From DASZMX01 sp035551475 (GTDB lineage: Bacteria; Verrucomicrobiota; Verrucomicrobiia; Limisphaerales; Palsa-1400), in NCBI GenBank assembly GCA_035551475.1, contig DASZMX010000074.1, forward strand, positions 1-52,423: a stretch of DNA of 52,423 nt. The letters are read 5' to 3'. The position numbers and the translations under genes were made by a program. The notes beneath the pieces were generated by a model, which was not told the origin of the DNA, made no database searches, and was given only the letters and a program-made list of their open reading frames with translations. The stretch's first letter is position 1, and each line of letters begins with the position of its first letter. Shown here in pieces: positions 24,490 through 33,437 of the stretch.

Positions 24490-26660
24490 CTTTTGCCGCG
24501 CCCATTTTCGTGGTGGTGTTCGCCCTGGCCGCGTGGGTGGCGGCGGGGGCGCTGAGCGTGTTGAACTGGCGCCGGGGCGGGCGCCGCCGCGCCGCCGCCG
24601 GGCTGGAAGCTCTGCGGTTTTTATTGGTGACATTGCTGGCGTTCACCTTATTGCGCCCGGAATACGTGCAACGGATCCAGCAAACCACCCTCCCCGAAAT
24701 CGCCGTGCTGACGGATGTCTCCGACAGCATGAACACGCGCGACCTGGTTCTCACCACCAACGTCGCGAGCCGCGCGCAATGGCTGAGCAATCAAGTCGCG
24801 CAAACTTTCTGGCGCCCCCTGGAGCGCAAGGCGCACGTGGCCGTCGAGCCCTTCGGCGCCGCCTCCACCAATGCCGCCGCGGTCAACGGCACCGATCTGG
24901 ACGCGGCCCTCGCCGGCGCCATGCAACGGCATAAAAACCTCAAGGCCGTCCTTCTGCTGAGTGATGGCGAATGGAACCTCGGCAAGTCGCCCCTGACCTC
25001 GGCGGCGCGCCTGCGCGAGCAAAACATCCCGGTGTTCACCGTGGCGGTGGGGCGCGAAACGCCCGTGCCGGATTTGGCATTGGAAAATGTGTCCGTGCCG
25101 TCCTACGGCCTGTTTGGCGAGGATATCGCGATTCCATTCAAGGTCGCCAGCCACCTTTCGCATGAAGTCAAGACGAGGATTTCCATTGTGGACGCGCAGG
25201 GAGAATTGGCCGGCAAAGACATTGTCATTCCCGCCCGCGGCGAGGTGGAGGATTCGATCCTTTGGTCGCCGCGCGCCGCCGGTGAAATTCAGGCCTCGGT
25301 CAAGCTGCCGGTGCAGCCGGATGAATCCATCGCCGCCAATAACCAGCGCGATTTCCATATTTCAATCCGGGTGGAAAAGCTCAAGGTCCTGGTCGTGGAC
25401 TCGCTGCCGCGCTGGGAGTACCGTTATCTGCGCAATGCCCTGTCGCGCGATCCCGGGGTGGATGTGCAATGCCTGCTGCTGCATCCTGAGCTCGGCCCCG
25501 GCGCGGGCGTCAATTACATTTCTTCGTTTCCCGCCACGCGCGAAGCTCTCAGCCCGTATGACGTGGTTTTTCTGGGGGACGTGGGAATCGGCCAGAATGA
25601 ATTGACGGAAAACGACGCCGCTTTGTTGAAGGGCTTGGTCGAGCAGCAGGCCAGCGGGCTGGTGTTTGTGCCGGGCCGGCGCGGGCGCGAAGCAACGCTT
25701 TTGCACAGCGCCCTGGGTGACCTTTATCCGGTGGAATTAGATATGACAAACACGGCGGGCCTGGGCTTGCAAAATGAATCCCAGCTCGCCCTCACCACCG
25801 CCGGCCGCCGGCATTGGCTGACGCGCTTTGACTCCGATGAAAGCCGCAACGACGAGCTGTGGAAATTGTTGCCCGGATTCTTCTGGTCGGCGGCCGTGGA
25901 GAAAAGCCGGCCCGGCTCGGAGGTTTTGGCCGTGCATTCCTCGTATCGCAATCAATGGGGCCGCATGCCGTTGCTGGTCACGCGCGCTGCGGGCGCCGGC
26001 AAGGTCCTGTTTCTCGGCACCGACAGCGCCTGGCGCTGGCGCCGCGGGGTGGAGGACAAATATCATTATCGATTCTGGGGGCAGGTCGTGCGCTGGATGG
26101 CCCACCAACGCCATTTGTCCGAGAAAGAAGGCATTCGCCTGACCTACAGCCCCGAGGCGCCGCAGGCGGGCGACACGGTTTATTTGCAAAGCACGGTGCT
26201 CGATTCGTCGGGATTTCCATTGGAGCGCGGCCCCGTCACCGGGCGCGTCACCGGCCCGGGCGGACGCGTCGAGCAGCTCGATTTCACACAATTGGAAGGC
26301 GGGTGGGGCGTGTTTAAATCCAGTTTCACCGCGCCGGAAGCGGGCTCCTACAAGATCGACGTGGCTTCGGCGCCGAACGGGCGCGAGCTCGACACGACCT
26401 TGCGCGTCGCGCCGCCGCTCATTGAAAAACAGGGGGAGCCCGCCGATGTGCAAACTCTCCGCGAAATCGCCGCCGTCACGCATGGCGCGTCTTTTTCCGT
26501 GGATGATTTCGGCCAGGCCATCAGCCAAATATCGCTTTTGCCGGAGCCGCAGCCGGTGGAGAAACGCATCCGCTTATGGAGCGACCCGATTTGGGGCGGC
26601 GCCATTCTCTTGTTGCTGACGATCTATTGGGTCGGCCGCAAATGGATCGGCCTGATTTAA
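24486..26660 (+). CDS. Large VWA / glutamine-amidotransferase-like membrane protein
   Basis: A 724-residue protein with two N-terminal membrane helices (from residue 5 and at about 43-58), a VWA domain with a DVSDSM MIDAS motif near residue 80, Ig-like/beta-sandwich regions, and a class I amidotransferase-like fold around YDVVFLGDVGIGQN and FVPGRRGRE. Catalytic Cys/His residues of true amidotransferases are not evident, so it is probably a binding fold. A C-terminal helix (GAILLLLTIYWVGRKW) anchors the end. Last gene of the moxR operon, coupled to the preceding gene by a 4-nt overlap and ending 4 nt inside the convergent gene 26657-27109. Role unknown; similar proteins accompany MoxR-DUF58 in many Verrucomicrobia and Planctomycetes. 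Confidence 0.82.
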   Translation: MTFAAPIFVVVFALAAWVAAGALSVLNWRRGGRRRAAAGLEALRFLLVTLLAFTLLRPEYVQRIQQTTLPEIAVLTDVSDSMNTRDLVLTTNVASRAQWLSNQVAQTFWRPLERKAHVAVEPFGAASTNAAAVNGTDLDAALAGAMQRHKNLKAVLLLSDGEWNLGKSPLTSAARLREQNIPVFTVAVGRETPVPDLALENVSVPSYGLFGEDIAIPFKVASHLSHEVKTRISIVDAQGELAGKDIVIPARGEVEDSILWSPRAAGEIQASVKLPVQPDESIAANNQRDFHISIRVEKLKVLVVDSLPRWEYRYLRNALSRDPGVDVQCLLLHPELGPGAGVNYISSFPATREALSPYDVVFLGDVGIGQNELTENDAALLKGLVEQQASGLVFVPGRRGREATLLHSALGDLYPVELDMTNTAGLGLQNESQLALTTAGRRHWLTRFDSDESRNDELWKLLPGFFWSAAVEKSRPGSEVLAVHSSYRNQWGRMPLLVTRAAGAGKVLFLGTDSAWRWRRGVEDKYHYRFWGQVVRWMAHQRHLSEKEGIRLTYSPEAPQAGDTVYLQSTVLDSSGFPLERGPVTGRVTGPGGRVEQLDFTQLEGGWGVFKSSFTAPEAGSYKIDVASAPNGRELDTTLRVAPPLIEKQGEPADVQTLREIAAVTHGASFSVDDFGQAISQISLLPEPQPVEKRIRLWSDPIWGGAILLLLTIYWVGRKWIGLI

Positions 26661-27109
26661 TCGCCGCCGTGCAGCCGGTAGAACGTGTGGCCGGAGGAAG
26701 CGGGCACCGTCGCGGAAATGGTGGCCCCATTCGTCACGAGCGTCACCGGCGCCGCCGTCCAGCTGCCCGACGCGAGGGATGCGCTGTTTTCGAGGCTGAA
26801 ATTGATTGAGCTGACCGGCCACGACAGGATGGCGCTGGCGCCGGACGGCGTAATGCTCAACAAAGGCGCGCCCGGCATTTGCACCACGGAAAGAAAGCTC
26901 CAGAAACCGCCCGTCAAACTGAAATTCCCGCCGCTCATGGTGGCTGTGGCAGGTTGCCCGATGGAGCCGGTCACACTGAAATTCCCGCCGCTGCTCGTGC
27001 CGCCGCCGCCGGAAATTGTGTGCCAGTCGATGCTGTAATTCTGCGCCGTGGCGGAGCGGGCCAGACAGAGGGAAACTCCGGCAACCAGGAGCATGGCGAA
27101 TTTCTTCAT
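26657..27109 (-). CDS. Small secreted beta-rich protein with verrucomicrobial C-terminal module
   Basis: A 150-residue protein with a clean signal peptide (MKKFAMLLVAGVSLCLARSATA). The first half has two near-copies of a Gly/Ser strand motif: SSGGNFSVTGSIGQP and MSGGNFSLTGGFWSF. The second half is a beta module with ILSWPVSSINFSLENS and SGHTFYRL, resembling C-terminal domains on secreted proteins of this phylum, including the protein at 33434-34168. No catalytic residues can be identified. The stop overlaps that of the VWA gene by 4 nt; GH116 is upstream on the same strand. Confidence 0.78.
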   Translation of the reverse strand: MKKFAMLLVAGVSLCLARSATAQNYSIDWHTISGGGGTSSGGNFSVTGSIGQPATATMSGGNFSLTGGFWSFLSVVQMPGAPLLSITPSGASAILSWPVSSINFSLENSASLASGSWTAAPVTLVTNGATISATVPASSGHTFYRLHGGD

Positions 27110-27167
27110 AAGCGGTTTTTTGGTTACGGCTGAGGAAAAGCATACGGACAGCGCGCCCGCCTGCCAA

Positions 27168-30100
27168 TTAAATTATGCCAATCCTCATCTCCTCTCCTTC
27201 CGCGAGAATGACCGGCGCCGCCCCAAAATGCAGGGCGCCTTGGGCGGCGGTCACCGTTTGCGGACGCCCCGCCACGGTGACGGTTGTGCCGCCGCCGAGT
27301 GGAAGATTTAATTCCAGCGTTTGCAAACGCATCCGACCGGCGACAACCCGGATGGTTGCGCCGCGCGCATTTTGTGCAAAGCTCCCCCAGCCTTCGGGGC
27401 CGCAAAAGAAGGATTTGAATTCGTCATCTAGTAAACGCGGCGCAAAACGCCACGCCCCGCGCGGCCCGTCACAATGAAAACCGGACGCGGCCAGCAACAG
27501 CGACCACGAAGACATGGCGCGCGCATAATGCCCCCCGCATTCGATCTCGCACCACGGATTGCGCCCGAGCGGCGCGCGCGGAATGCCGTCGTAACGGTCG
27601 CGCGCGGCTTTCGCCACCGACAATCCTTCCTCCAGCATCCCTTCGTAAATCATGTGCGCCGCCACTTGATATTCGATCCCTGTCCACACTTCGTCCGAGT
27701 AAAGCATCACGTTGGCGGGACGCCCGCCTTTGGGCCACGTGCAAATAATCAGCCCTTTGTCTTTCGCGCCGGCGAACGCCCGCGGCGCGTGTTTCCATCC
27801 CGTCAGGTCGGATTTAAAATTGTATTTGAACACGGATTGCAGCGCGGTTTTGACATTTTCCGGGGGCAGGATGTAGCCGAGGTTCAATTGATGCGCCCAC
27901 CATTGGCCGATTAATTGGTTGGCCAGGCATCCCGGGCCGATTTCGCCTTCGCGCTGCGCGTAGTCCGGCAAATGTTGCTGGAAATATTCCCCGTTCCAGC
28001 ACAGCTCGAGCAATTTCTTCTGGCCCGCCAGAAAAATCTGATGAAACCGCTCGGCGGTCGCGGTGTCATGCAGGCGCCGCGCCCACTCTTCGCCGGCTCG
28101 CAAGGCCGCGAGGTAATACCCGCTGATGAACGAAGTGACGCCATGCAGCGCCTCGTCGTAGGTGTTCCATTGATCGTCCTGCAAGATGCCTTGCGCCGCG
28201 CCACCGCCGCTTTGGGCGTCGCGCGCGATCAAGTATTCGACCGCGTGTTTCACGTGCGGCCAATATTCCTGGAAAAACGTTTCGTCGGGTGAATTCAGCG
28301 CCTCGCGGTAGGCCTTGAGAATGCAACTGGCGTGGCCGTCCGCGAACGGATGCTCGCCGGTGGGATGCGGCGGCGAGGGAAATTCCGTGCGATTATTGAC
28401 ACCGCCGTCGGCGCGCTGTTGATGCTTGAAATCGATGCGCCGCATGTCGCGCTCCAGCGCGGGAAAGAGCCGCGCCAGCGCTTGCTCGTAACCCCACACG
28501 TGGGTGCAGGTCGGATCACAGCAGCCATTGGAGCCTTCCCAACCGTAAATGTCGCCATTGGCCGGCTGAAAAACCACGCCGATATGCCGCGCAATGGCCG
28601 CGTTGGCGGTGAGGCAATCGTTGAGCCAATAGGGAAGCGAACTGCCGTAAAGGGCTCCGCGGAACTTCTCGGTTTTGTCGCGCCACTCTTCGCGGCGCTG
28701 CGCTGCTTCCCGCATCACCGCCTGCGCGTTTGGCCAACGCGTTGTGTAGTGGCAGCCGATCCATTGGCCGGTTTGATCGTTGTATTTATTGGGGAAATGC
28801 CAAGTCAAGAAGAATTCAATTTCCGCCGTGGCTTGCGGCGCCAGCTCCAGGCTGCTGGCCAGCGCGCCGTGCGTTGTTTTACCGGCTTCCGTTGGGGAAT
28901 CGTCCGCGACTGTTTCCCGGAAAGCTCCTTCGAGCGCGAACGCCCTCCAGGCTTCGCTCCAGTCCTCAAATCGGCGTCGCGTAGTGACGTTTGGTCCAGT
29001 GGTCGCGAGCGCCACCGTTCCAAAACCTGGCGCCGTGGCCAGGGGGCCGTCCGGCGCTTCATAACGAATCCCGGCAATGCCGCACACCTCCCGATAGGCC
29101 CGTTGGCGCGCCGCCCCCGCGCGGGCATCCGCCATCGGGAGAATGGTCCCCTCCACCAGAGCCACCTGGCCTTGGCCAGTTTTCTGCCGCCACATCGGCA
29201 GGCCGCCGTTCGTTTTTTCAGCGGCGCCTGCAAATCCTCGCGGCAACAATTCCTGCCACGCCGCCAGCACGGACGAATCACCGGGCCAATCGCAAAACAC
29301 AATCTCGTCCACATTGATGTGGCCCCAGCCGCCTTTTTGCTCATCGACGATTTCCAGGCGCGCCGTTTTGCCCACGAACTCGCGCACGTCCCAGGAATGG
29401 GGCTCCAACAGCTCCACGTCCCGACCCGAGGCCGTGCGCACGTTGGCGCCGTCGATCACCAAACGGATTTGCGTGGTCTTCTGTTTTCCGCCGCCGACGA
29501 GAAAACGGATAAAATTCCGCTCGATCGTGAAGGGCTGGCTGATGAGCTTCCCGGTGGCGTCATCTCCTTGTAAAAACGAATTCACCAGGCCGTGGCCGAG
29601 GAATCCCGTCACGGGTTGTTGATTTGACAACGTCCCGTGCGCCGGCTCCTTCCCAAAAGCGTCGCCGCTGACGGTCCACTTTTCATATCCGCTTTCGAAA
29701 TCCTCGAAGCGAATGTCGGGCCGCCGCGCCGCGCCGGGGGCCGCCGCGTGGTCGCGCAGCAGGGATGCGTCCGAACCGGAGAAAATCAACGTCGCGCCCG
29801 CGCGCACCGCGTCACCGGCCCGGCGTAAAAACTGCGCGGTCAGGGCGTGCGCCGGTTCGTCGAGCCAGATCACAGCGTCTTTTTCCAGCGGTTGGGCGTC
29901 GTCCGCCAGCTCGATTTTGAAATCGGGCGGATGATCGTGCGGCGGAAGCTTCAGCTCCTGCAAAGTTTTCGAAACGCGCAGCGTGACGGGCCGGTCCACC
30001 GTCGGCTCCTGTCCCGCCCGTGCGCTCATCAGCAGTCCCGTGGCGTCGCTGGCGCGAAAAATTTCCGTGATGTTGCGCCCGACCTCCGGATGCGACGCGC

Positions 30101-30746
30101 CTTGGAAGCCGCCGCGCGCTTCATAGCCGATCGGATTGGTCATCCACGCGGCCAGCGCGACCTTCTGGGTTTCGGCCGTGGGATTGTGCAGACGAAAGCG
30201 GAACATCGCCACCGGCATGGACGAAAATTCGGCGTCGAGCGGCGCGAAAGGCGTGCAGGCCGACAATTCCACGCGGACGGGCAAGGCGTCGTCCTCGAAT
30301 TTCAATTCCGCCGCCGGGTATTCGCCCGTCATCTCGATTCGCTTGACACGAGGCCAATCCGGGCCCCCGGCGGTTTGCAGCAGACGCGCCGCCGCGCCCG
30401 CTTTCACCGTGAAGTAAAACGGGACTTCGCCATCGCGCAGGGTGTTGAAAAGCTGCCAGGTGGTGAATTGCCCATCAACGCCGATCTCGAAATTGCCTGT
30501 GCCAATGCCGCCCAAATGCAACCGCGCATCGGTGTGAAGATTCGAGGCGTAGCGGCGCGGGGCGCCTTTTTCTGCCAGCCCGCGCTGCCATTTTTTGAGA
30601 TCGCCGGGTGGAAGCTCAAACGCTCCCCAGGCCGCGCCCGGCACAAACATGGCGGCGGTGGCGGCGCCCATCAGGCCGATGAATTCGCGCCGGGAAGGAT
30701 CAGGGGACGGCGGCCCGCACTGGCCGGAGCAATGGCATTTGCGCAT
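27168..30746 (-). CDS. GH116-family glycoside hydrolase (beta-glucosidase/glucosylceramidase type) with inserted lectin-like domain
   Basis: A 1192-residue exported protein. The N-terminus carries a Tat signal (SRREFIGLMGAATAAMFVPGAAWG, given in part: RREFIGLMGAATA). GH116 retaining enzymes include bacterial beta-glucosidases and human GBA2. The N-terminal beta domain starts with LGGIGTGNFEIGVDGQF. The C-terminal (alpha/alpha)6 domain has the likely nucleophile Glu737 in YGWEGSNGCC and the likely acid/base Asp864 in NTYDEALHG; both are intact. Unusual: about residues 344-485 form a separate domain (FEDFESGYEKWTVSG ... GGWGHINVDEI), which looks like the beta-sandwich module attached to GH32 and other carbohydrate enzymes. 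It splits the catalytic protein's two halves. Divergent from squalene-hopene cyclase. Confidence 0.88.
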   Translation of the reverse strand: MRKCHCSGQCGPPSPDPSRREFIGLMGAATAAMFVPGAAWGAFELPPGDLKKWQRGLAEKGAPRRYASNLHTDARLHLGGIGTGNFEIGVDGQFTTWQLFNTLRDGEVPFYFTVKAGAAARLLQTAGGPDWPRVKRIEMTGEYPAAELKFEDDALPVRVELSACTPFAPLDAEFSSMPVAMFRFRLHNPTAETQKVALAAWMTNPIGYEARGGFQGASHPEVGRNITEIFRASDATGLLMSARAGQEPTVDRPVTLRVSKTLQELKLPPHDHPPDFKIELADDAQPLEKDAVIWLDEPAHALTAQFLRRAGDAVRAGATLIFSGSDASLLRDHAAAPGAARRPDIRFEDFESGYEKWTVSGDAFGKEPAHGTLSNQQPVTGFLGHGLVNSFLQGDDATGKLISQPFTIERNFIRFLVGGGKQKTTQIRLVIDGANVRTASGRDVELLEPHSWDVREFVGKTARLEIVDEQKGGWGHINVDEIVFCDWPGDSSVLAAWQELLPRGFAGAAEKTNGGLPMWRQKTGQGQVALVEGTILPMADARAGAARQRAYREVCGIAGIRYEAPDGPLATAPGFGTVALATTGPNVTTRRRFEDWSEAWRAFALEGAFRETVADDSPTEAGKTTHGALASSLELAPQATAEIEFFLTWHFPNKYNDQTGQWIGCHYTTRWPNAQAVMREAAQRREEWRDKTEKFRGALYGSSLPYWLNDCLTANAAIARHIGVVFQPANGDIYGWEGSNGCCDPTCTHVWGYEQALARLFPALERDMRRIDFKHQQRADGGVNNRTEFPSPPHPTGEHPFADGHASCILKAYREALNSPDETFFQEYWPHVKHAVEYLIARDAQSGGGAAQGILQDDQWNTYDEALHGVTSFISGYYLAALRAGEEWARRLHDTATAERFHQIFLAGQKKLLELCWNGEYFQQHLPDYAQREGEIGPGCLANQLIGQWWAHQLNLGYILPPENVKTALQSVFKYNFKSDLTGWKHAPRAFAGAKDKGLIICTWPKGGRPANVMLYSDEVWTGIEYQVAAHMIYEGMLEEGLSVAKAARDRYDGIPRAPLGRNPWCEIECGGHYARAMSSWSLLLAASGFHCDGPRGAWRFAPRLLDDEFKSFFCGPEGWGSFAQNARGATIRVVAGRMRLQTLELNLPLGGGTTVTVAGRPQTVTAAQGALHFGAAPVILAEGEEMRIGII

Positions 30747-30831
30747 GGCTTAGTTTTGCCCTCGATTTCCCCGCACGGCAACCCCGCAAAAGGAACTTTA
30801 CAGACTGTCGGCCAGTTAGCACAGTATAGGC

Positions 30832-32898
30832 GTGTCTGATCATGTTCTTGACGACGACCAGACAGTAAGGGCGCGGACTGCGCCATCTCTGGAGTCGTTT
30901 ACCTTGTCTGATTTGGAAGCGGCGATCAAACGGTCGCAACAGTATCTCCTGCGCGAACAAAAGCCGGAAGGCTATTGGATGGGCGAGTTGATGGTGGATT
31001 GCACGTTGGTCGCCGACATGGTTGCTTTCCATCACTGGAACCGCAAGGTCGATCCGGCCTGGGAGCGCAAAGCCGTCAACCACATCACCTCGCTGCAATT
31101 GGCCAGCGGCGGCTGGAGCATTTATCCCGGCGGGCCGCCCGAAATCAATGCCACCGTCAAGGCCTACACCGCCCTGAAGCTCGCCGGTGTGCCGCTGACC
31201 GACCCGCGCATGTTGCGCGCCCGCCAGGCTGCCCTCAGTCTCGGGGGTGTGCCGCGCATGAACACATTTTCCAAACTGTATTTGGCGTTGCTCGGCCTGT
31301 TTCCGTGGAATTACGTTCCCACCATTCCGTGCGAAGTGATTCTGATCGGCAAATGGTTCTATGTGAATTTCAACGAAATGAGCTCATGGAGCCGCTCCAT
31401 GCTCGTGCCGTTGTCGATCATCAACCATTTCAAACCCACCCGCCAGCTTCCCAACGCGCTTTCCATCGACGAGCTTTATCCGCTTGGCTTTCACGAGCGC
31501 GACCTGATGCTGCCGCGCGATCCCGAGCGCTTCACCTGGCGCAATTTTTTCATCTGGCTCGATGGCGTGCATAAATTCGCCGAGCGTTTCGCCCGCCGCA
31601 AAGTTCATCCATTCCGCAAGCTCTCGCTCAAAAAAGCCGAGCAATGGATGACCGAGCGCTTTGAAGGCACCGACGGCCTGGCCGCCATTTTCCCGGGCAT
31701 TCTCAATTCCATGATTGCGCTCAAGGCTCTGGGCTATCCCGATGATGACCCGCTCATTCGCAAATGCGAAAGCGACCTCGCGCTGCACACGCACGAGACG
31801 GAGGACAGCGTCCGGATCGAGCCGTGTTTGTCGCCGGTCTGGGACACGGCGATTGCCGCCATCGCCCTGCACGAATCCGGTTTGCCGAGCGATCATCCCG
31901 CCCTGGTGGCTTGCGCGGATTGGCTGATTGATCGCGAAGTGCGTTTTCGCGGCGATTGGCGCTACAAGAATCCCGCCGATGTTGAGGCCAGCGGCTGGGT
32001 CTTTGAATTTAACAACAAATGGAACCCGGACGTGGACGACACTGCCATGGTTCTTTTAGCCTTGCGCAAAATTCCCACGCGCGACCCGGCGCGGCGCGAC
32101 GCCAGTTTTCGCCGCGGCCTGAATTGGATGATGACCTTCCAATGCCGCGACGGCGGCTGGGCTTCATTTGACAAGGATTGCACCAAGGGCATTCTGGAAA
32201 AAGTCCCCTTCGCCGACCACAACGCCATGCTTGACCCCGAGTGCGCGGACATCACCGCGCGCATCCTGGAGCTGCTGGGCTACGAGAATTTCAACCTGGA
32301 AAACCCGCAGGTGCAAAAAGCCCTCGAGTTTATTCGCGATCATCAGGAAGCCGACGGCTCCTGGTATGGCCGCTGGGGCGTCAATTATATCTACGGCACA
32401 TGGCAGGTATTGCGCGGCTTGCGCGCCCTCGGCCTGGACATGCGCCAGCCGTGGCTGCTGAAGGCCCGCGCGTGGCTCGAGAGCGTGCAGCACGAAGACG
32501 GCGGCTGGGGCGAGCGTTGCGACACGTATGACGATCCCGTTTTCAAAGGGCAGGGGCCCAGCACCGCATCGCAGACCGCCTGGGCCGTCATGGGATTGTG
32601 CGCCTTCGACGATCCGTTCCGGCCCAGCGTGCAGCGGGGCATTGAGTATCTGATTCGCGCCCAGCAGCCCGATGGCACATGGAAGGAAGCCGAAGCCACG
32701 GGCACGGGCTTTCCGCGCGTGTTTTATCTCAAGTACGACATGTACCGCAACACCTGGCCGCTGTTGGCCATGGCCACCTTCCGCAATTTATTGCCGGCCC
32801 AGGAGCGCGCAAAATTCTCCGCGAAGATTCAACCGTTCGGGGCGGCCTCGGCGGCCAGAGGCGCGGCTCCCGTTTACGCGGGCGCGGGAGAGAGATAA
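30832..32898 (+). CDS. shc: Squalene-hopene cyclase
   Basis: Monotopic membrane enzyme that cyclises squalene to hopene, the first step of hopanoid synthesis. The 688-residue protein starts at GTG 30832 and is full length. The catalytic DxDD motif is DVDDTA with Asp400, Asp402 and Asp403. Several QW repeats are visible (QKPEGYW, GGWASFDKD, DGSWYGRWGVNYIYGTW, DGGWGERCD, DGTWKEAEATGTGFPRVF) and the late FYLKYDMYRNTWPL segment is family-typical. Neighbouring hopanoid genes (hpnC-hpnD-hpnE, hpnH) are not in the window, so squalene supply is encoded elsewhere. Two Hcp-like secreted proteins follow 26 nt downstream. Confidence 0.95.
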   Translation: MSDHVLDDDQTVRARTAPSLESFTLSDLEAAIKRSQQYLLREQKPEGYWMGELMVDCTLVADMVAFHHWNRKVDPAWERKAVNHITSLQLASGGWSIYPGGPPEINATVKAYTALKLAGVPLTDPRMLRARQAALSLGGVPRMNTFSKLYLALLGLFPWNYVPTIPCEVILIGKWFYVNFNEMSSWSRSMLVPLSIINHFKPTRQLPNALSIDELYPLGFHERDLMLPRDPERFTWRNFFIWLDGVHKFAERFARRKVHPFRKLSLKKAEQWMTERFEGTDGLAAIFPGILNSMIALKALGYPDDDPLIRKCESDLALHTHETEDSVRIEPCLSPVWDTAIAAIALHESGLPSDHPALVACADWLIDREVRFRGDWRYKNPADVEASGWVFEFNNKWNPDVDDTAMVLLALRKIPTRDPARRDASFRRGLNWMMTFQCRDGGWASFDKDCTKGILEKVPFADHNAMLDPECADITARILELLGYENFNLENPQVQKALEFIRDHQEADGSWYGRWGVNYIYGTWQVLRGLRALGLDMRQPWLLKARAWLESVQHEDGGWGERCDTYDDPVFKGQGPSTASQTAWAVMGLCAFDDPFRPSVQRGIEYLIRAQQPDGTWKEAEATGTGFPRVFYLKYDMYRNTWPLLAMATFRNLLPAQERAKFSAKIQPFGAASAARGAAPVYAGAGER

Positions 32899-32924
32899 GC
32901 CGCGCCGTCAAAAATCAAAATCTT

Positions 32925-33437
32925 ATGAAAACTAATTTTTCGAAAATCTGTTTAACCGGGCTTTTGCTCGGAGCGGCGAGTTGGCCGGCGCGCGGCGCCG
33001 TCTCCATTTTTCTTCATATCGATGGCGTTCCCGGGGATTCGGTGGTGAGCGGGCATAACTCCGATAACGATGTGACGGAGTTTGAATTTTCGGCTTTTAC
33101 GAATGCTCCGGGCCGCCCGAGTTTCTCTCTGTCCATCCAAAAAGCGGTCAACGCCGCGTCGCCGGCGCTGGCCCTGGAATGCGCGAGCGGCGGGACCTAT
33201 CCGACCGCCACTTTGAGCTGTTATAAGAACACGGGCAGCCTCGCCACCACCGCATTTTATTCCATCACCGTCACCAATGTCTCCGTGGTGGGCATCTCGA
33301 CGGACGCGACCACGAGCGCGACGCCGACGGAAAGTCTGAGTCTGCAATTCACCGGCGTCCAATGGACGTACGTGCCGCAAAACCAGTCCGGTGGGTACGG
33401 AACTCCGATCGTCACGTCCTTTCCCACCGCTCCATGA
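32925..33437 (+). CDS. Secreted Hcp-fold protein 1
   Basis: A 170-residue protein with an N-terminal signal peptide (MKTNFSKICLTGLLLGAASWPARG). The ATG at 32925 is chosen because it begins that signal. The mature part follows the Hcp1 (type VI secretion tube) family pattern: IFLHIDGVPGDSVVSGH at the start, VTEFEFSAF, a SFSLSIQKAVNAASPALALECASG stretch (given in part: QKAVNAASPALALECASG), a TATLSCYK strand, FYSITVTNVSVVGI, and LQFTGVQWTYVPQ near the end. Real T6SS Hcp lacks a Sec signal, so this is probably exported on its own. Its stop overlaps the start of the second copy by 4 nt. Function unknown. Confidence 0.78.
   Translation: MKTNFSKICLTGLLLGAASWPARGAVSIFLHIDGVPGDSVVSGHNSDNDVTEFEFSAFTNAPGRPSFSLSIQKAVNAASPALALECASGGTYPTATLSCYKNTGSLATTAFYSITVTNVSVVGISTDATTSATPTESLSLQFTGVQWTYVPQNQSGGYGTPIVTSFPTAP

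Noticed and set aside
28332..29573. Long open frame (413 codons) antisense to the GH116 gene
   Set aside because: Composition typical of antisense frames in GC-rich DNA and no recognisable domain.
30747..30831. Strong promoters for GH116 and squalene-hopene cyclase in their 85-nt divergent gap
   Set aside because: TATAGG and TAAAGT hexamers are visible, but no well-spaced -35 partner could be found, so no promoter is claimed.
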